This document shows, in pieces, positions 1-34,970 of a stretch of 64,000 nucleotides of DNA. The translations under genes were made by a program, and so were the position numbers. This DNA is from Mesostigma viride (lineage: Eukaryota > Streptophyta > Mesostigmatophyceae > Mesostigmatales > Mesostigmataceae). The notes beneath the pieces were generated by a model. It was not told the DNA's origin and ran no database searches. It was given only the letters and a program-made list of their open reading frames with translations. Where the stretch lies: contig RPFO01000026.1 of assembly GCA_009746045.1 (NCBI GenBank), forward strand, positions 3,728,563 through 3,792,562, in the 5' to 3' direction. Within the stretch, counting starts at the first letter, position 1, and every line of letters begins with the position of its first letter.

Positions 1-1861
1 GTGGCACTACCATGCAAGGTAATGTGGGCATTAGGATCGAAGGAGCCCAAGACAAGGTTGCACAAGTAGGGCAGCGTAAGGGTATGCTGGATGAGGCCAT
101 CAGTCATCAAACAGATACACCCTCAGCTTGGCAGGGCCCTAGCAAGTAGACTGAACCATGTCCCCCTAGTCAAAGCATGGAAAGTAGTATCCACGTCCGT
201 GGACCACGTAGACTGCCAAATGGTATTAATGTCAGTGTACCACGGATACTGATGCACATGAGGCAGGTTGTAAGGGTGATAGAGGGCTGAATGGGTCCCC
301 CAACTAACCCACACCTCTAAGCTCATGTGAGCCCCCGCCCAGCACCAAGTAGTCCAACGCCTCAATTAAGAGTCAACGGAGTGGGCACCATTGTCATCAC
401 TGTCATGCCAAAGATTCCAGCCGGCCCCACAGTTGTAGCTCCGTTGATCCCGCCCATCATCCAACCCACAAGGACATCCTACCCACGCAAACATGATGCC
501 AGACCCCCCGTGCAAGCAGTCCCATTCATACAACCATCATGCTGTGCAAGCAATCAGCTCAAGGGCGGATGGTGTACTATCAAGACAACAAGCCATCCTG
601 GCACCATGCAAGCAAGGATAAGTCCATAGCAGGGCAAAGCAAGGGTAGGAGGTTACTCATCTGCACAAGGCTGGCTTGATGTCCACCAGCAGGCAGGACC
701 CAACACAGCGTCAGGAGCAGGCACCAGCATTACAGATACGCGTCACTTGGGCGTCCCCAAGTCACCAGAGTCGCCAGTGGCCACCATGCAGTGCTTGATG
801 AAGTCTCCACCATTGAGTGCTTGCAGTCGCCACCATGAGTGCTTGCAGTCATCACCAACAGCACTAGTCCACCACCAGGATACTCTCCAACGTCGCCCCC
901 ATGTGCCATGCCCGCCATAGACAAGTCACCAATCCCCCACTGACCTCAAGCCCCCAATAGGCTACTGCCACAACGCCCAATCAGCGTCACCCCCACATGT
1001 GGGTATCCAACACAGCTATTGCCTGACTGGACAACCAAGACTAGCTGCTTGCGCCGGTCACGCTGTGGAAAAGTGACTAAGCTGCTTGAAGGAGGCCTGG
1101 AACGGACACCAATGAGCTTGGCTCCGGAAGCTGCTTGGAAGAAGGACCACATGCTGTCAACTGCCCTGACTGAACGTCAATCAGGCTGCAGGAAGGAGCC
1201 AGCACTCTTCACTATGGCACTCAGAAAAACTGCCTAGTAGGCAAGCCACAGACTGCCAACCTGTTAAGATAGCAGACTCGAACAGGGCTACTACCAAGTG
1301 CCAGGTAGCCAGAACTCCTAAGCCGGAGGAGCACAAGGGCCTGAGGTGGTCCAACAGCCAGCAGAACTGCCCAAAAGTCGAAAAAATGGGCCTAAAAACG
1401 CCTTGACCAGTGTCAAAAATTCTGATCTGAGAACTATATCAGATATATTCACAGATAAGAACTATGACAGCAGCCCTGGTGTCCATACTTGCTGTCCTAG
1501 TGCACCTCCTAGGCCCAACAGGGACCATCTGCCAACAAGCAGTGGTAACCATCATGTCCTGGGAGAAGTAAATGCGTGGTCACAATGGTCTGGCGCAGGT
1601 AAGGGCCCCAACTGGCAAGTGACCCACACCCCACTTGTAAAGGGACGTTGTCAAGCAAGTGGTCCACCCCCTCTGGGAACATGTGTCAAAGGACACCGTC
1701 TAGCCAGTGGGCAACCCATGCAAGAGACACCTGGCAACTCGTGGGTGCACGTGTGATACCCTCTAGGGGACAACCCACTGCAGGTATCCCGATGTCCCCT
1801 GATGTGGTGGCATCTACCATGCCATATGCCTCCATGATAGCATCTGGCAACCCTTTGGCAG

Positions 1862-2080
1862 ACCTGGGATATCCACTCCCCCGCAGAAATTTTCTCAGGG
1901 TAACTAGACACAGCTGTCCAAGTATGATAGTGGAAACCCCGTAAATGCTGTTGTTCTGCCCTGGCATGTGTGATGCCGTCTGGAAATTACATTGCAGACA
2001 TCCAGGATGTCCACTCCCCCGCAAAAAATTGCTCAGGGTAACCAGACGTAGCTGCCACCAATCTGGACAACTCCTAGGGA
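1862..2080. repeat. Diverged tandem duplication, about 140-bp period
   Basis: The segment starting near 1866 (words TCCACTCCCCCGCA, CTCAGGGTAAC, AGCTG) recurs near 2008 with scattered substitutions. It is seen directly in the sequence and has no assigned function. Confidence 0.55.
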
Positions 2081-3944
2081 GCTCGCCCTGCCCATAGTAC
2101 CATGATGCTAGTGGGAACAACACAGATGTCGTTGTTCTCCTCCCCACCAAGATCAAACCACCATACACGTGGGAGGAACCAAAGCTCAACCTAGAACGCC
2201 TCCACTATCATGATGCCCAACAAGAAAATGAAGAGTTTCCCCCACATCTGAAACAAATGTTTGGCCACGCGTGAATTAAGGACGTGCCACAGTCCCTAAA
2301 CAGCAAGGGTAGGCTGCCCATGCACGGAAGAAAAGGATCCTGAAAGATTTTCAAGTGAGTGCAAAAGGAACCTTGCATAAAAGGGCAGCCATAATCCCTA
2401 CTGTCCGCTCATCCGGAGCCACCCTCAAAAGACACGAGGTGTAACCTGAGCCACACCGTAAAAATGTCGTCAAAGAAAAGCAGCACCGGGAAAAAAACAA
2501 CCTTAGACGGCGACGTCGTCAGGCGGTCGCGGTGGTGGTCGTGCGTGCAGCCGCAACCCGGAAACCGGGTGATAGGTGCCGTCGGCAGCAACAGTGCGTC
2601 GGCTCAGCCATAACCCGTAGCGCCATGTCAGCCTGGCCGAAAACAGAGCCTGCAGGGAAAAAAGACAGCTCCTAGCAGGATTCTGGAGCCGGACCTGCTG
2701 AGCTACTGGCCCAACACTCCGCATTGCCCTGCTCGAAACGTAGCAACACTTGCGTAATGCCGATATATAAAGATGTTTGGAGCTAGGCGGAGACTGCGGC
2801 GTCAGCAGCCACGACAGACAGGGCGGTGGTCGGACTTCAGCACGATGCGGCCAGCCAGCCGAAAGCCCGTAAGTAAGGACGCTTGTCAATGAAATATTGC
2901 ACGAATTTAAAGAAAGGGACGGTGACTTAGTGGTGCGTTAATAATGGCTTATGCAACACCCTTTTCTAGGGAGAGGTGAAGGAGAAGAAGTTCGCCCACA
3001 CCTGGTTCCGTAAGGATGAAGGTGATTGTGTAACCCGCCTCACTTCAGTCATAGAAGTACGATTGAAATTGAGTTGACGCCGTGGAGTATGAGTAGTTGT
3101 CTCAGCACCTTCCCTAGCAATGGGTTCCAGAGATGATGACGGATCTCCCAAACCTTGATTAGTAGGGGGTAAAGGTGATTGTGTCTTCGAACTACTCATA
3201 CTTCCACATGGAGTCGCGATCGTCTGCCTAGTAGAGACAACGGTTACGGCTGACTTCTAGTGTTACAGAGCAAGACAGTCACATCAGGATGTGTCTCAGT
3301 CTGTAACACCGTAAGTTTTCCGCAACTCTATGAATCTTCTCGGATGACAGACATCTGATCAACGTTGTACTACCCGGAAGGTTGCGACTTCAAGAGAAAC
3401 ACCAAAGTAGAGACCTCCGATACCAATGTAACGACTAAAAATGATCATCAACATCATCCACAGTCCAATATGAAAGATCTTTTACCTGGGTTGCTTTCCT
3501 GAGTCGCAGAACTTCAAGTATCCGAGCAACGTTGAGATGGAAATTCCACAGCACGTGATTTAGGGAATCACAACCCCTTGTAGACACAAAGACAAGCTCG
3601 TGTATAGACGACCTCTGTGGAACTGAAGGACGTCTATAGCCAAGGGGCTCTTATGGATGGACAACAAAGACAAGCTTTATTATACCATGGTGAATCAAAA
3701 CCAACGTAAACAACAATGGCGACCCCACGTCCTTGATATCGACGTGCTTGTCGAACTTGCTCCAACCTTAGCCTGAAGAGAACCAATCAGAACCATGGGA
3801 TTCTATACAAGATCTTCGTATCCATCCTAGTCACACAGAACAAACAACACCACACACAGCCTGGCAGAATCTTTCCATGAGATCCTAAATCTGTCGTAAG
3901 CACTGAAGTCCCAAAGGAGCATTTAAGACTCAATAGTACCAACT

Positions 3945-4074
3945 AACAAACTACAACCCCACGTGGATCAGGCCACGACCAATGAGGGCTCCTATCAGTA
4001 GTATCAGCCAACAAACTACAACCCTACGTGGATCAGGCCACGACCAATGAGGGTTCCTATCAGTTGGTTGACAA
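3945..4074. repeat. 65-bp unit in two tandem copies
   Basis: AACAAACTACAACC begins at 3945 and again at 4010. Both are followed by CACGTGGATCAGGCC or a one-base variant and then by CACGACCAATGAGGG. The two copies differ at only a few bases, so the duplication is recent. Confidence 0.75.
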
Positions 4075-4268
4075 AGTATCAGCTCCAAGTACCGTCGTCT
4101 TAGAAACCTCATAACTTTCTCAATACTGATCCAAAAGTCCTCAAATAAAAGCCAAACATTCACAAAACAAAGGATGTAACAACAAAGTCATTTTTGCTTG
4201 TTACAGCACCCATGTGACGCACGCAGTCACGTGCTAATTTTCATTAATTAAGGAATTAATCACATGTG

Positions 4269-4985
4269 CTCGAGTGGACACGTGTGTAGTACTCCTACAC
4301 ACAGATCTCGAGTGATTTATCTAGTACCCAATCCGAAAGGCTTGCATCACTCGGACCCGGAAAGGAGAACTTTTGCGGATGACTGTAGGTGTAAGTTGGC
4401 GATGCCATGGTAACCGGATCGAGACGTCCGTCCTATAGTCAGCGAAAGTTGGTGCGAGAGGTCCCCAGTTCGATTCCGGTCGGATTCATTTGCAGATCGC
4501 GTTTTTCCGCGTTTTCCGCGGCCCGGCACTGAACGCAAATGGTTTTCACCTTTGCGGAGTGCCTGATCAGAATATACGCTTGGCTGATTTCGATAGTACC
4601 GGCTACGCCCCCTTCTAATAAAGAAGGATCCAGCCGTGTTCAGCCCGTCTCACGTTTCGAGACTGAACAAGTCTCGAGTGGACACGTGTGTAGTACTCCT
4701 ACACACAGATCTCGAGTGATTTATCTAGTACCAAATCCGAAAGGCTTGCATCACTCCCCGGAAAGGAGAACTTTTGCGGATGACTGTAGGTGTAAGTTGG
4801 CGATGCCATGGTAACCGGAGACGTCCGTCCTATAGTCAGCGAAAGTTGGTGCGAGAGGTCCCCAGTTCGATTCCGGTCGGATTCATTTGCAGATCGCGTT
4901 TTTCCGCGTTTCAGTCCGCGGCCCGGCACTGAACGCAAATGGTTTTCACCTTTGCCGAGTGCCTGATCAGAACATGTGCTTAGTA
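4269..4985 (+). repeat. 404-bp tandem repeat, about 1.8 copies, SINE-like
   Basis: CTCGAGTGGACACGTGTG starts at 4269 and again at 4673. The copies run in parallel to GAGTGCCTGATCAGAA near 4555 and 4958 and differ by small deletions. Each opens with a hairpin (GTGTGTAG, short loop, CTACACAC) and contains a tRNA-like box B. A fragment of the 3' part (CGGCACTGAACGCAAATGG to CTGATCAGAATATA) recurs at about 39480-39537 inside another repeat, so this is a dispersed family and not just a local duplication. It could be a tRNA-derived SINE or part of a larger element. No coding capacity is recognised. Confidence 0.65.
4423..4487 (+). other. tRNA-like head with box A/B-like motifs (copy 1)
   Basis: GGTCCCCAGTTCGATTCCGG matches the T-arm/box B of tRNAs (GTTCGATTCC). 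About 30 nt upstream lies TATAGTCAGCGAAAGTTGG, which resembles a degenerate box A. There is no room for an anticodon arm, and the outer bases do not form a convincing acceptor stem. I therefore read it as a tRNA-derived retroposon promoter and not a functional tRNA. A second copy lies at about 4820-4885. Confidence 0.45.
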
Positions 4986-5112
4986 CATTTACTTGGATCC
5001 TCGATCAATCCGGGCCCTGGTGCCACTAATAGCCACAGGTTTAATATTCTGGCAAAGGTCCGGCATTGGACCAAGAATGGAAACATAATTCTAATTAACA
5101 TTATAGATTGAG

Positions 5113-5835
5113 AAGGACGGCTCTGGGCGAGCACCACAAGCGCATGCTCTTCAAGGTCCTCGTCCTCACGGTGCTCACGTATGGCGCCGAGGCGTGGACC
5201 ATCCCACCCAAACTGGCAGCTAGGCTAGACGGCACGGTTTACAGGATGCTCCGACAGGTCCCCTTAGGGTTTTCCGAGCGTCCGTCATCAGAATCTTTGT
5301 ATCATGGCATGCCTCGTATTTCGGACGAGATTAGGCAGCGTAGGATAGCATTCGTAGGACACCTTGCTCGCACCAACCAGGTCGACACCGCCCTTGGCCT
5401 GGCCGGCCCCCAGCGGCTTGGCCAGCCAGGGCGACACATTCTGGCCTGGCCTGGCCCCGAGGGCATTCCCAAAAGGGTAGGGAAACCTGTCACGAACTAC
5501 ACCCAGATGTTGCTGGACGACCTAGTGGTCCCAGCCCAGTTTGAGCACCGCATCCACTCTCTCTCTCGTCTTTGGACTGCCATGCAGGACAAGACGAGGT
5601 GGAAGAAGATTGTCAAGGCGCACACGCCCGACCCTGTGGGCAGCCCCCTCCCCCCAAGCGGAGGCGGCGTTTTGATGAGTAGTGTAGTTAGGATTTTCTA
5701 GATAGCTTAGAGTTAGGATAGTTCGATCACGCGGCTTCCTCCACCCCATCCATAAAGGAATATGTGCTACATGATCTCCCCACGGAGGCATGTTATAATT
5801 TAATTTAATTTAATTTTTAATTTTAAGGACGGCTC
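5113..5835. repeat. 11-bp target site duplication around LINE copy A
   Basis: AAGGACGGCTC occurs at 5113-5123, directly before the truncated LINE coding sequence, and at 5825-5835, directly after its A/T tail. This is the expected footprint of target-primed reverse transcription. Confidence 0.8.
5124..5824 (+). mobile_element. LINE copy A, 5'-truncated, C-terminal RT region and 3' UTR
   Basis: The frame reads the C-terminal portion typical of non-LTR retrotransposon ORF2: KVLVLTVLTYGAEAW, then a basic helical stretch, then RRIAFVGHLAR, equivalent to the R-x-W-x-GH segment of other LINEs, and it ends in a proline-rich tail. Compared with copy D, one base is missing in the proline codons near 5645, so the normal ending RRRRFDE-stop is shifted and the frame overruns to 5701. 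The 3' UTR ends in CTCCCCACGGAG and an (AATTT)n tail. An 11-bp direct repeat, AAGGACGGCTC, flanks the insertion at 5113-5123 and 5825-5835. It is a dead, 5'-truncated insertion just downstream of the GT29 gene. Confidence 0.85.
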
Positions 5836-5962
5836 AGAACTGTCGAGATACAATTAATCTGAGCCCTGGTGGTGCCATGAATATTTCCCCCACGGGATAC
5901 ACTGTTCCGCCACAAATCTCCCACCACAAATGCATACATACCAATTGAAGCTAAGCAGAACT

Positions 5963-11843
<5,881 letters not shown>

Positions 11844-12660
11844 GTCCCCATGCACACCGAGAATCACGGCTTTTCAATGATTGGCCGAGGAAACGATACA
11901 CACAACCTGTCCAAGCAAGCTCTTCTAACTTTTTCAAGCGTCTGACAACCGTCCACGGGTTCTTCCGCCTGCATTTTCACTCAAGTCCAGACTACCACTT
12001 ACTGTATGATCGTGCTTATCATAATCGAGTATCCAATCAACGCTCCATTACTTCATTCTGCTAGTGCACATGCAAGCAAGCTTAATAATGACTTAACAAT
12101 GATTTTTTAACATCGACATTTTCGCAGTGCTCGTAATGAAATTGTTGCCATGGGGAGCATCCCTAATGAAACCTATGCCCTTGAATATTTCCGTAGCACA
12201 GTTTTTTTCGCGCATGTTGTGTCAAGTTTCGCGAGTGTTGACTGCTGAGTGTTGACTGCCATGCCAGGTCCCGCGTTCCCTTAGCAATTTTTGGGCGACC
12301 AGAAAAAGGCCCGCTGCCCGCGCGCGCACTCAGCTTCCCCCTGTCACTAGCTGCCTGCGTGACAATTGGCAGGCCGCAAGAATTACGGGCGTAGCGGGGC
12401 GGCGAGGCGGGGCCGGACGTTCGGCATCGACAACCGACCGGGATGAACGGCACCCGCCCTTCCACAGTCGCTCGGGGCCCTGAATTCCCGAGAGGGTGGA
12501 TCTCCCCGAGTGAATTTCCCCGATTCGACCATTCACTTGTAATTGAACTCAGGTTCAATTACAAGTGCCGGTCAGTTTCTACTAGGCATTTACTCTGTGA
12601 GTCAGTTTCTACTGCACCAGGACCGACTGCACTCAAACTGACTGATTGAGAAGAGACTGA
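11844..12660. other. Upstream region of the GT29 gene
   Basis: This should hold the GT29 promoter and 5' UTR, but I cannot place a TATA box or transcription start with confidence. The part at 12290-12500 is GC-rich. No second gene is recognised. Confidence 0.4.
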
Positions 12661-12664
12661 CCGT

Positions 12665-12960
12665 ATCAAGGAGCCGACCGACAACCAGCTCAGGCCAGAA
12701 ATCGGGAGAATCCGGACTGGTCATGGTAGCTCGAGCCTGCCGTTATCTTGTCCGCGTTTTCGAGTCGTTCAAGATGACAGTAAACATATTCTGGCCTGCG
12801 CTGGTTGTCTCCTTGATATGCATGGAGATCTATGGAAATGTGTAGCCTTGTGCATTCAGTTGAAATTATGGCTGGCTTACGTGTAGAGCGACGAGATGAC
12901 CTAGACGGAGGGGCCGGAAACAGCTTGCTTGATCAGGGCGTGTGTATATGACCTGATTCG
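12665..12960 (+). mobile_element. Retroposon family R1, rearranged long copy
   Basis: It begins with the inverted terminus (ATCAAGGA...CAACCAGCTCAGGCCAGAAA) and reads through GGTAGCTCGAGCCTGCCGTT, GAAATTATGGCTGGCTTACG and GATGACCTAGACGG to GATCAGGGCGTGTG near 12945. A second short R1 terminus in the other orientation interrupts it at 12793-12819. It matches the reverse complement of 46363-46602. Confidence 0.75.
12798..12819 (+). mobile_element. R1 3' terminus
   Basis: CTGGCCTG followed by GCGCTGGTTGTCTCCTTGAT and ATG. The match to other R1 copies ends right after TTGAT. It looks like a severely 5'-truncated insertion nested in the R1 copy at 12665-12960. Confidence 0.7.
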
Positions 12961-13082
12961 GATGAATTACATGGGCGATGTACGTCAACTTAACTTAATT
13001 ATAAGAATTTCAGTGTGTAGCAACTGGCAGCCGAAAAGTGAGGATTATTAAGTGAGACAACTATGTATTATGTGTTTGTGCT

Positions 13083-13112
13083 CTGTGACTCCCCAAACGG
13101 GAGCGCACCGAC
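13083..13112 (+). repeat. Retroposon 3'-end hairpin motif (CTCCGTGACTCC..ACGGGAG type)
   Basis: CTGTGACTCCCCAAACGGGAGCGC resembles the terminal hairpins at 46815-46838 and 47040-47064, but no A/T tail follows here. It is probably a degraded fragment. Confidence 0.45.
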
Positions 13113-13898
13113 GTGTGAGCCTGTCCGGGTGGGCGGGCCGGACTGGATCAGCATGCGTGTAACAGAAATCTGTAAACATGCACCCGGCCGCCCCTACAAC
13201 GACCGAGTTCGGGATTATGGATAGGCACACCTATCCTGGGCGAGTGAGTCGCGCGCCACTCGCCTTAGCGGGTGAAGTATCCGCGTATCTAGAAAAGTAC
13301 CTCATCGGGTACTCCGTGGCATGCCTTCAGTGCTGACAGTGCATGTTCACGCACTTACTTACTTATGAAGTGAGATAACTATATACTTATAGGCACACAT
13401 ACCCTCCACCGATCCGACGATCCCCCCGACCCATCTTTAATTGCATGAGGATTCATGCTTGCAAATTATGCGGTCGCGGTAGATCGCATGCAGTACGCCA
13501 AGCTGCAGCGCTCTCCGATTCCCAACATATCTATCATCCTCGGGCCTGCACCACGATCGATGCCGAGAGAGCTCTAGCCCTCTGTGCATGGCATGCCGGC
13601 TTGTGGGAATGATCGAGAGAATTAGCTATTGCTAGCTATAGTCGATCTAGGGCTGGCGCCCAAGTTCAATTAATCTTCTCGTTTCGTATAAGGGGGTCGA
13701 AGGTTCCTGTATCATGGTACCCACGTGATGCAGTCAACGTGGTTATGATCGTCCTTGCCATGTGCATCATGTATATCACACAGCGACATCATGCAACTTG
13801 GTAGGTCACAGCATGCCCTTGGAAGGCCACGCCTCCAAGCACATTGGCGCACTGGCGATATGTAATGTAAAAATATTGCAATCACATGGTAACTATAA

Positions 13899-13920
13899 TG
13901 CGCTGGTTGTCTCCTTGATA
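13899..13920 (+). mobile_element. R1 3' terminus
   Basis: TGCGCTGGTTGTCTCCTTGA followed by TA. It is preceded by unrelated sequence, so the 5' truncation point differs from other R1 copies. Confidence 0.65.
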
Positions 13921-13955
13921 ATGCCAATGTAGTATTGATTCTGTCATACCCCATT

Positions 13956-14737
13956 CACATGCTCCGCATCGGCCTGGCCTGGGCCAGGCTCCGTTCGCTC
14001 AACACCTACTGGCGCTCGCAGGGCCCGGGAGAGCACCGCAAGCGCATGCTCTTCAAGGTCCTCGTCCTCACGGTGCTTACGTATGGCGCCGAGGCGTGGA
14101 CACTCACGGACACACTGGCGGCTAAGCTCGACGGCACGGTTTACAGGATGCTCTGACAGGTCCTGAATGTAGGGTTTTCCAAGCATAGGTCATTAGAGTC
14201 TTTGTATCAGGGTATGCCTCGTATTTCGGACGAGATTAGGCAGCGTAGTCCTGATAGCATTTGTAGGACATCTTGCTCGCACCAGCCAGGTCGACACCGC
14301 CCTTGGTCTGGCCGGCCCCCAGCGGCTCGTCCAACCAGGGCGGCATATCTTGACCTGGCCTGGCCCCAAGGACATGCCCAGGAAGCTGGGTCAACCTGCC
14401 ATGAACTACATCCAGATGTTGCTGGCCGACCTAGTGGTCCCAGCTCAGTTAGAAGACCGCATCCACTCCCTCTCCCTTCTTTGGACTGCCATGCAGAACA
14501 AGAAGCGGTGGCATAAGATTGTCCAGGCTCACACGCCAGCCCCTGTGGGCAAGGCCCCCCCCCCCAAGAGGAATGCGCGTTTTGCTGAGTAGTGTAGTTA
14601 GGATTTTCTAGACTAGATAGCTTAGAGTTAGGTTAGTTCGATTACGCGGCTTCTCCCACCTCCACCCATCCAGCAAGGAATATGTGCTACCTGATCTCCC
14701 AACGGAGGTGCATGTCATAATTTAATTTAACCCGTTT
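13956..14737 (+). mobile_element. LINE copy B, 5'-truncated and frameshifted
   Basis: The frame at 13935-14156 reads MLRIGLAWARLRSLNTYWRS and then KVLVLTVLTYGAEAW, about 25 codons further 5' than copy A. It then hits a stop at YRML-stop (14154), and the remaining similarity (MPRISDEIRQR, HSLSLLWTAMQNKKRW) is spread over shifted frames to 14592. The 3' UTR ends in ATGTGCTACCTGATCTCCCA and an AATTTAATTTAA tail. It is inactive. Confidence 0.8.
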
Positions 14738-14739
14738 TT

Positions 14740-17110
14740 TTTTTTAAGAACGCGATATACTGCGTTGTAAGCTATTTATAGAACACGTCATAACATCTAG
14801 GGAAAATTTTTTTTCATAGTCATGTGTATACTTTCCTGAAAGCCCATAAATTAAAGGATTTTTTGAGCTACTCAGACCTACAAAATGCTAATTCATTAGA
14901 GAGATACACTGGTTTGAATACAGGGGGGTCTGGCCATGACCGTGATTTGTTGACCCTAGGTCACAAGTCATGTGCTTATTCTCAAATGGTTCATGAAAAA
15001 AATCTGGCTTCTTGCACGAGCTACGGGCAACATATGCAGGCTCTGTGAAACAAAACTCAGGCCCATTGGGCCACTGGAGCTATTTTTTATTAGCATTACA
15101 ATTACAACGCAGTACAACGCAGTGGGAAAAATGAGAGCCCTTCACAACATGACCCAACGACACGAGCCCCATAAACGGGGATATCATGAGCTAGGAGGGT
15201 CAAAACGTTGAAAATAGGTGTTGTATAAGTTATACAGCATCAAACATGCATCAAACATCATGACTGGATGACATAATATGACTGAATCAGGCAGCCATAG
15301 CCAAAGCATCATCCACTCTCACAACGTGTTGAGCACATGCCTCGTGGGAAGGGAGGCACTGGGTTTTCATTCCATAAGGTGTGCAATACTGAATTAGAAA
15401 GAGGCATGTGTAATGCAAGGCTTGGATAGGTTGAGTGATCCATGAGCTTACATGCAGGCAAAGATGACGCTGGAATGCATGCTAGCAAATGGTGGCAAGA
15501 TGCTAACAACGCATGATTATACACCATGATTATGGGCACCTAGCTGATCTTCTTGCACAATCAACGCAGTATAAACCATCAATATCCAATCCTCACGATA
15601 TATGCACGGCTTGACGACGTATACAGCACCTAAATACTGCACAACTGCAGCCTGCTATGGCTGACATGCAAGCAACGTCGAGTAGGATGGCGGTCTTAGA
15701 GAGGCTGGGCAGAGGTCGGTAGAAATAAGTGGAAAACTGGCAGAAACTAGGTAGAAACACGATATACTTACGCCTGCAAGCACTATTGAGCCGGTGGCAG
15801 AGGCCATTTCCAGGAAAATACAGCATACCGTAGCAATAGCCACGGTCACGCCTTACGCTATTTGCAGGCACCATCATGCCTGGAGCTACCCAATAAAAGT
15901 CTGCACAAATCTCGGTTTAGCGCCGAGAGTCCGGGCGTTCGGAATGAATAAACATGTGTTAAGAAGTCGAAACACCATGCATGGAAATACCAAGCATGGT
16001 GCCGCAGCAGACCCGAGTCTTTACGTAATAATATGTATGCCGGTTTCCAGGGTTTCCGCATGAAAGTTGGGTGAGAAACTGGAAAAAACTACGTTTCCTT
16101 TGCCCCAGTACCTCAACAAACTCGTAGAAACCTAATTATCAACCTTTGAACGCATCATCATGGTCTTGCCACCCAGCAGCCACTGAAATTCGCGCGAAAA
16201 CTGGCGAGATCTACCTGCCGCCATCGCCGTCGTCTTCACCTTCGTCCCGCGAAAATGCCTGATTTCAGTGGTACATATTTGTTTGCAGCTGTCACAAAAA
16301 AAATCCAAAAAATACCAGGATTTTTTCTTGAGTTCTACGGGATGTAAGGAGGCCGTCCACCGAGTTTCAGACCGAAAATCTCGTATCTACTGTGCCTGCC
16401 ACGTGTCAGATTACAACGCGATACATCGCGTTCTAACCCTACAACGCGATACATCGCGTTGTAAAAAAACACGGGTTAATTTAATGCTCCGCATGGCCCC
16501 GAAGGAGATCCGTAGAGTGCATGGTTTATCAACTTACATCTCAGCGCCCTTTACTATGGTAGATCAGTAGTAGGGAACATGCCTGCTAATTTGGCAAGCT
16601 CATATCGCATAGGAAACGGCACTACCGACGCAAGCACACCGACGCAAGCACACGTGTGCAAGGTTCTTGCACAACGAAGGGTGTTCCAAGAACCCCTTGG
16701 ACAGCTGCTCGGCATATTCTTTACAGGTTTTCACCAGCATGTGAAATCCGTTCGCCCACTTGCCTCCCAAGGTATAACAGATTTCCGGCCAACTAGTGGT
16801 AATAGCAGTAATAATAATTTACGTGCACCCTTTTGGACCCTTGATTTGTTGAAACCCAATTGCACTCATGTCAACGCGACAGCCAGCACTGGCTTGACAC
16901 CCTGGGCATATGGCATTCTCATTGCTCCAAGCTGGATGCGACTTGCGCTTGCCACCTGCACACAAGCCACGTCCCACGTCCCACCAGTCCGATCCAAGTG
17001 AGAGTGCAGGTGAGACATTCAACTTGAAGATAAGGTCCAATAACTTGCAAACAAGGTCCCCATGTAGGATACCCAACATACGTGGAGACATTGGCACCCA
17101 CAAATGACAC
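14740..17110. other. Intergenic region between LINE B and SIK1 3' end
   Basis: I see no recognisable gene. Short frames overlap on both strands with no family signature. The one structured item is the hairpin pair at 16412-16463. Confidence 0.45.
16412..16463. repeat. Two adjacent near-palindromes of ACAACGCGAT..ATCGCGTTGT
   Basis: TACAACGCGATACATCGCGT at 16412 and ACAACGCGATACATCGCGTT at 16441 each fold on themselves with a 2-4 nt loop, and they lie 29 bp apart. Related half-sites appear at 14752 (ACGCGATATACTGCGTTGTA) and about 15105 (ACAACGCAGT twice). They could be transposon ends or a protein-binding site. Confidence 0.6.
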
Positions 17111-17113
17111 CTA

Positions 17114-34029
<16,916 letters not shown>

Positions 34030-34928
34030 TGTAAATGCCTCTAGGGTCAGAACGCAGGCAGCGGATCAACTGTGTGAACAGGCCGGACCGGTCCAAACGG
34101 GCATCATCAACGCAGAAATACTCAGCTCATTTGGGTGAATGCGATCGATTTTCACGCGTGAGCAGACTTTTGCCGAGCGCATGCCGTGAAAATGGTACTA
34201 AAGACAGGTTGAAGCGTGGTGCCAGAAATCCCAAACACGTGCCTTGCGCGAAGTCAACGCGGTGCATGCTCGTTCACACTACAGCTATACAGGATGACCT
34301 CGGGTCTGCTTCCATAGATCGCTGCCATGAATCCCGCCTATGCCTCGCGGTTTCCTCCATATAGCACATTTCATGTTTACTGACATGCTGACTAACTATG
34401 TCAATCCATTCCGAAGTACGTGGCGTGTAATACCGAGATTACCACCACGGTCGACTACGAATCAGTGCGTCCAGAAATGGCACGAAGCGGTCTGCAGACG
34501 GAGCGACGGGCGGTAATCTACGTTCGCTGGCGTCAACCGATTATACTCGGCTGCTGATCGGGGTGCTATTTTCGCAGCGTGTCCTAATCTAGCTGCGACC
34601 ATTACACCACGAACGCTTCAGGTGCATGAAAAAGAAACGGGCAAAAAAAATTCTAGTGCCATGATCGTAAGCGTTGTTGCTGCACGGGGCACCATCACCT
34701 CCGGTTGAAGCAGCATGACCGGAATGTCCGCACTCTGAACGAGGCGGATGCTTGCGGATGCTGTGTCCTGAAAATATCCTCCTACTAGTGCAACAACACG
34801 AACCCGCGCGGGCACCACAATATATCCCTCGTCCGCACATTCAGTCAAACCCGAGAAGATACTAACTTTTGCCGTAACTCACCGTACTCGCAAGCGCTCC
34901 TGGCTGCGAGTTTCAGTGTAAACACTAA

Positions 34929-34970
34929 ACAGCCCATGTGCGGCGTGGGCAACAACAACAACAACAGAGT
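34929..34970 (-). repeat. GCCCA..TGGGC hairpin followed by (AAC)n
   Basis: GCCCATGTGCGGCGTGGGC forms a 5-bp stem and is followed by AACAACAACAACAACA. The same pairing recurs at 61336-61366, and reversed at 61564-61622 and 61923-61950. It marks one end of a dispersed short element. Confidence 0.65.

Larger units (their letters stand above)
1..4260. other. Gene-free stretch at the left edge
   Basis: I recognise no gene here on either strand. The open frames are short, overlap one another, and lack domain signatures or consistent splice-site context. The sequence carries local duplications (around 1866-2080 and 3945-4074) and many near-repeats built on CCACCATG- and CAAGCAAG-like words. An exon of an unrecognised gene cannot be excluded. 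Confidence 0.5.

Noticed and set aside
4423-4885. Functional tRNA genes
   Set aside because: Box B is good but there is no anticodon arm and no paired acceptor stem.
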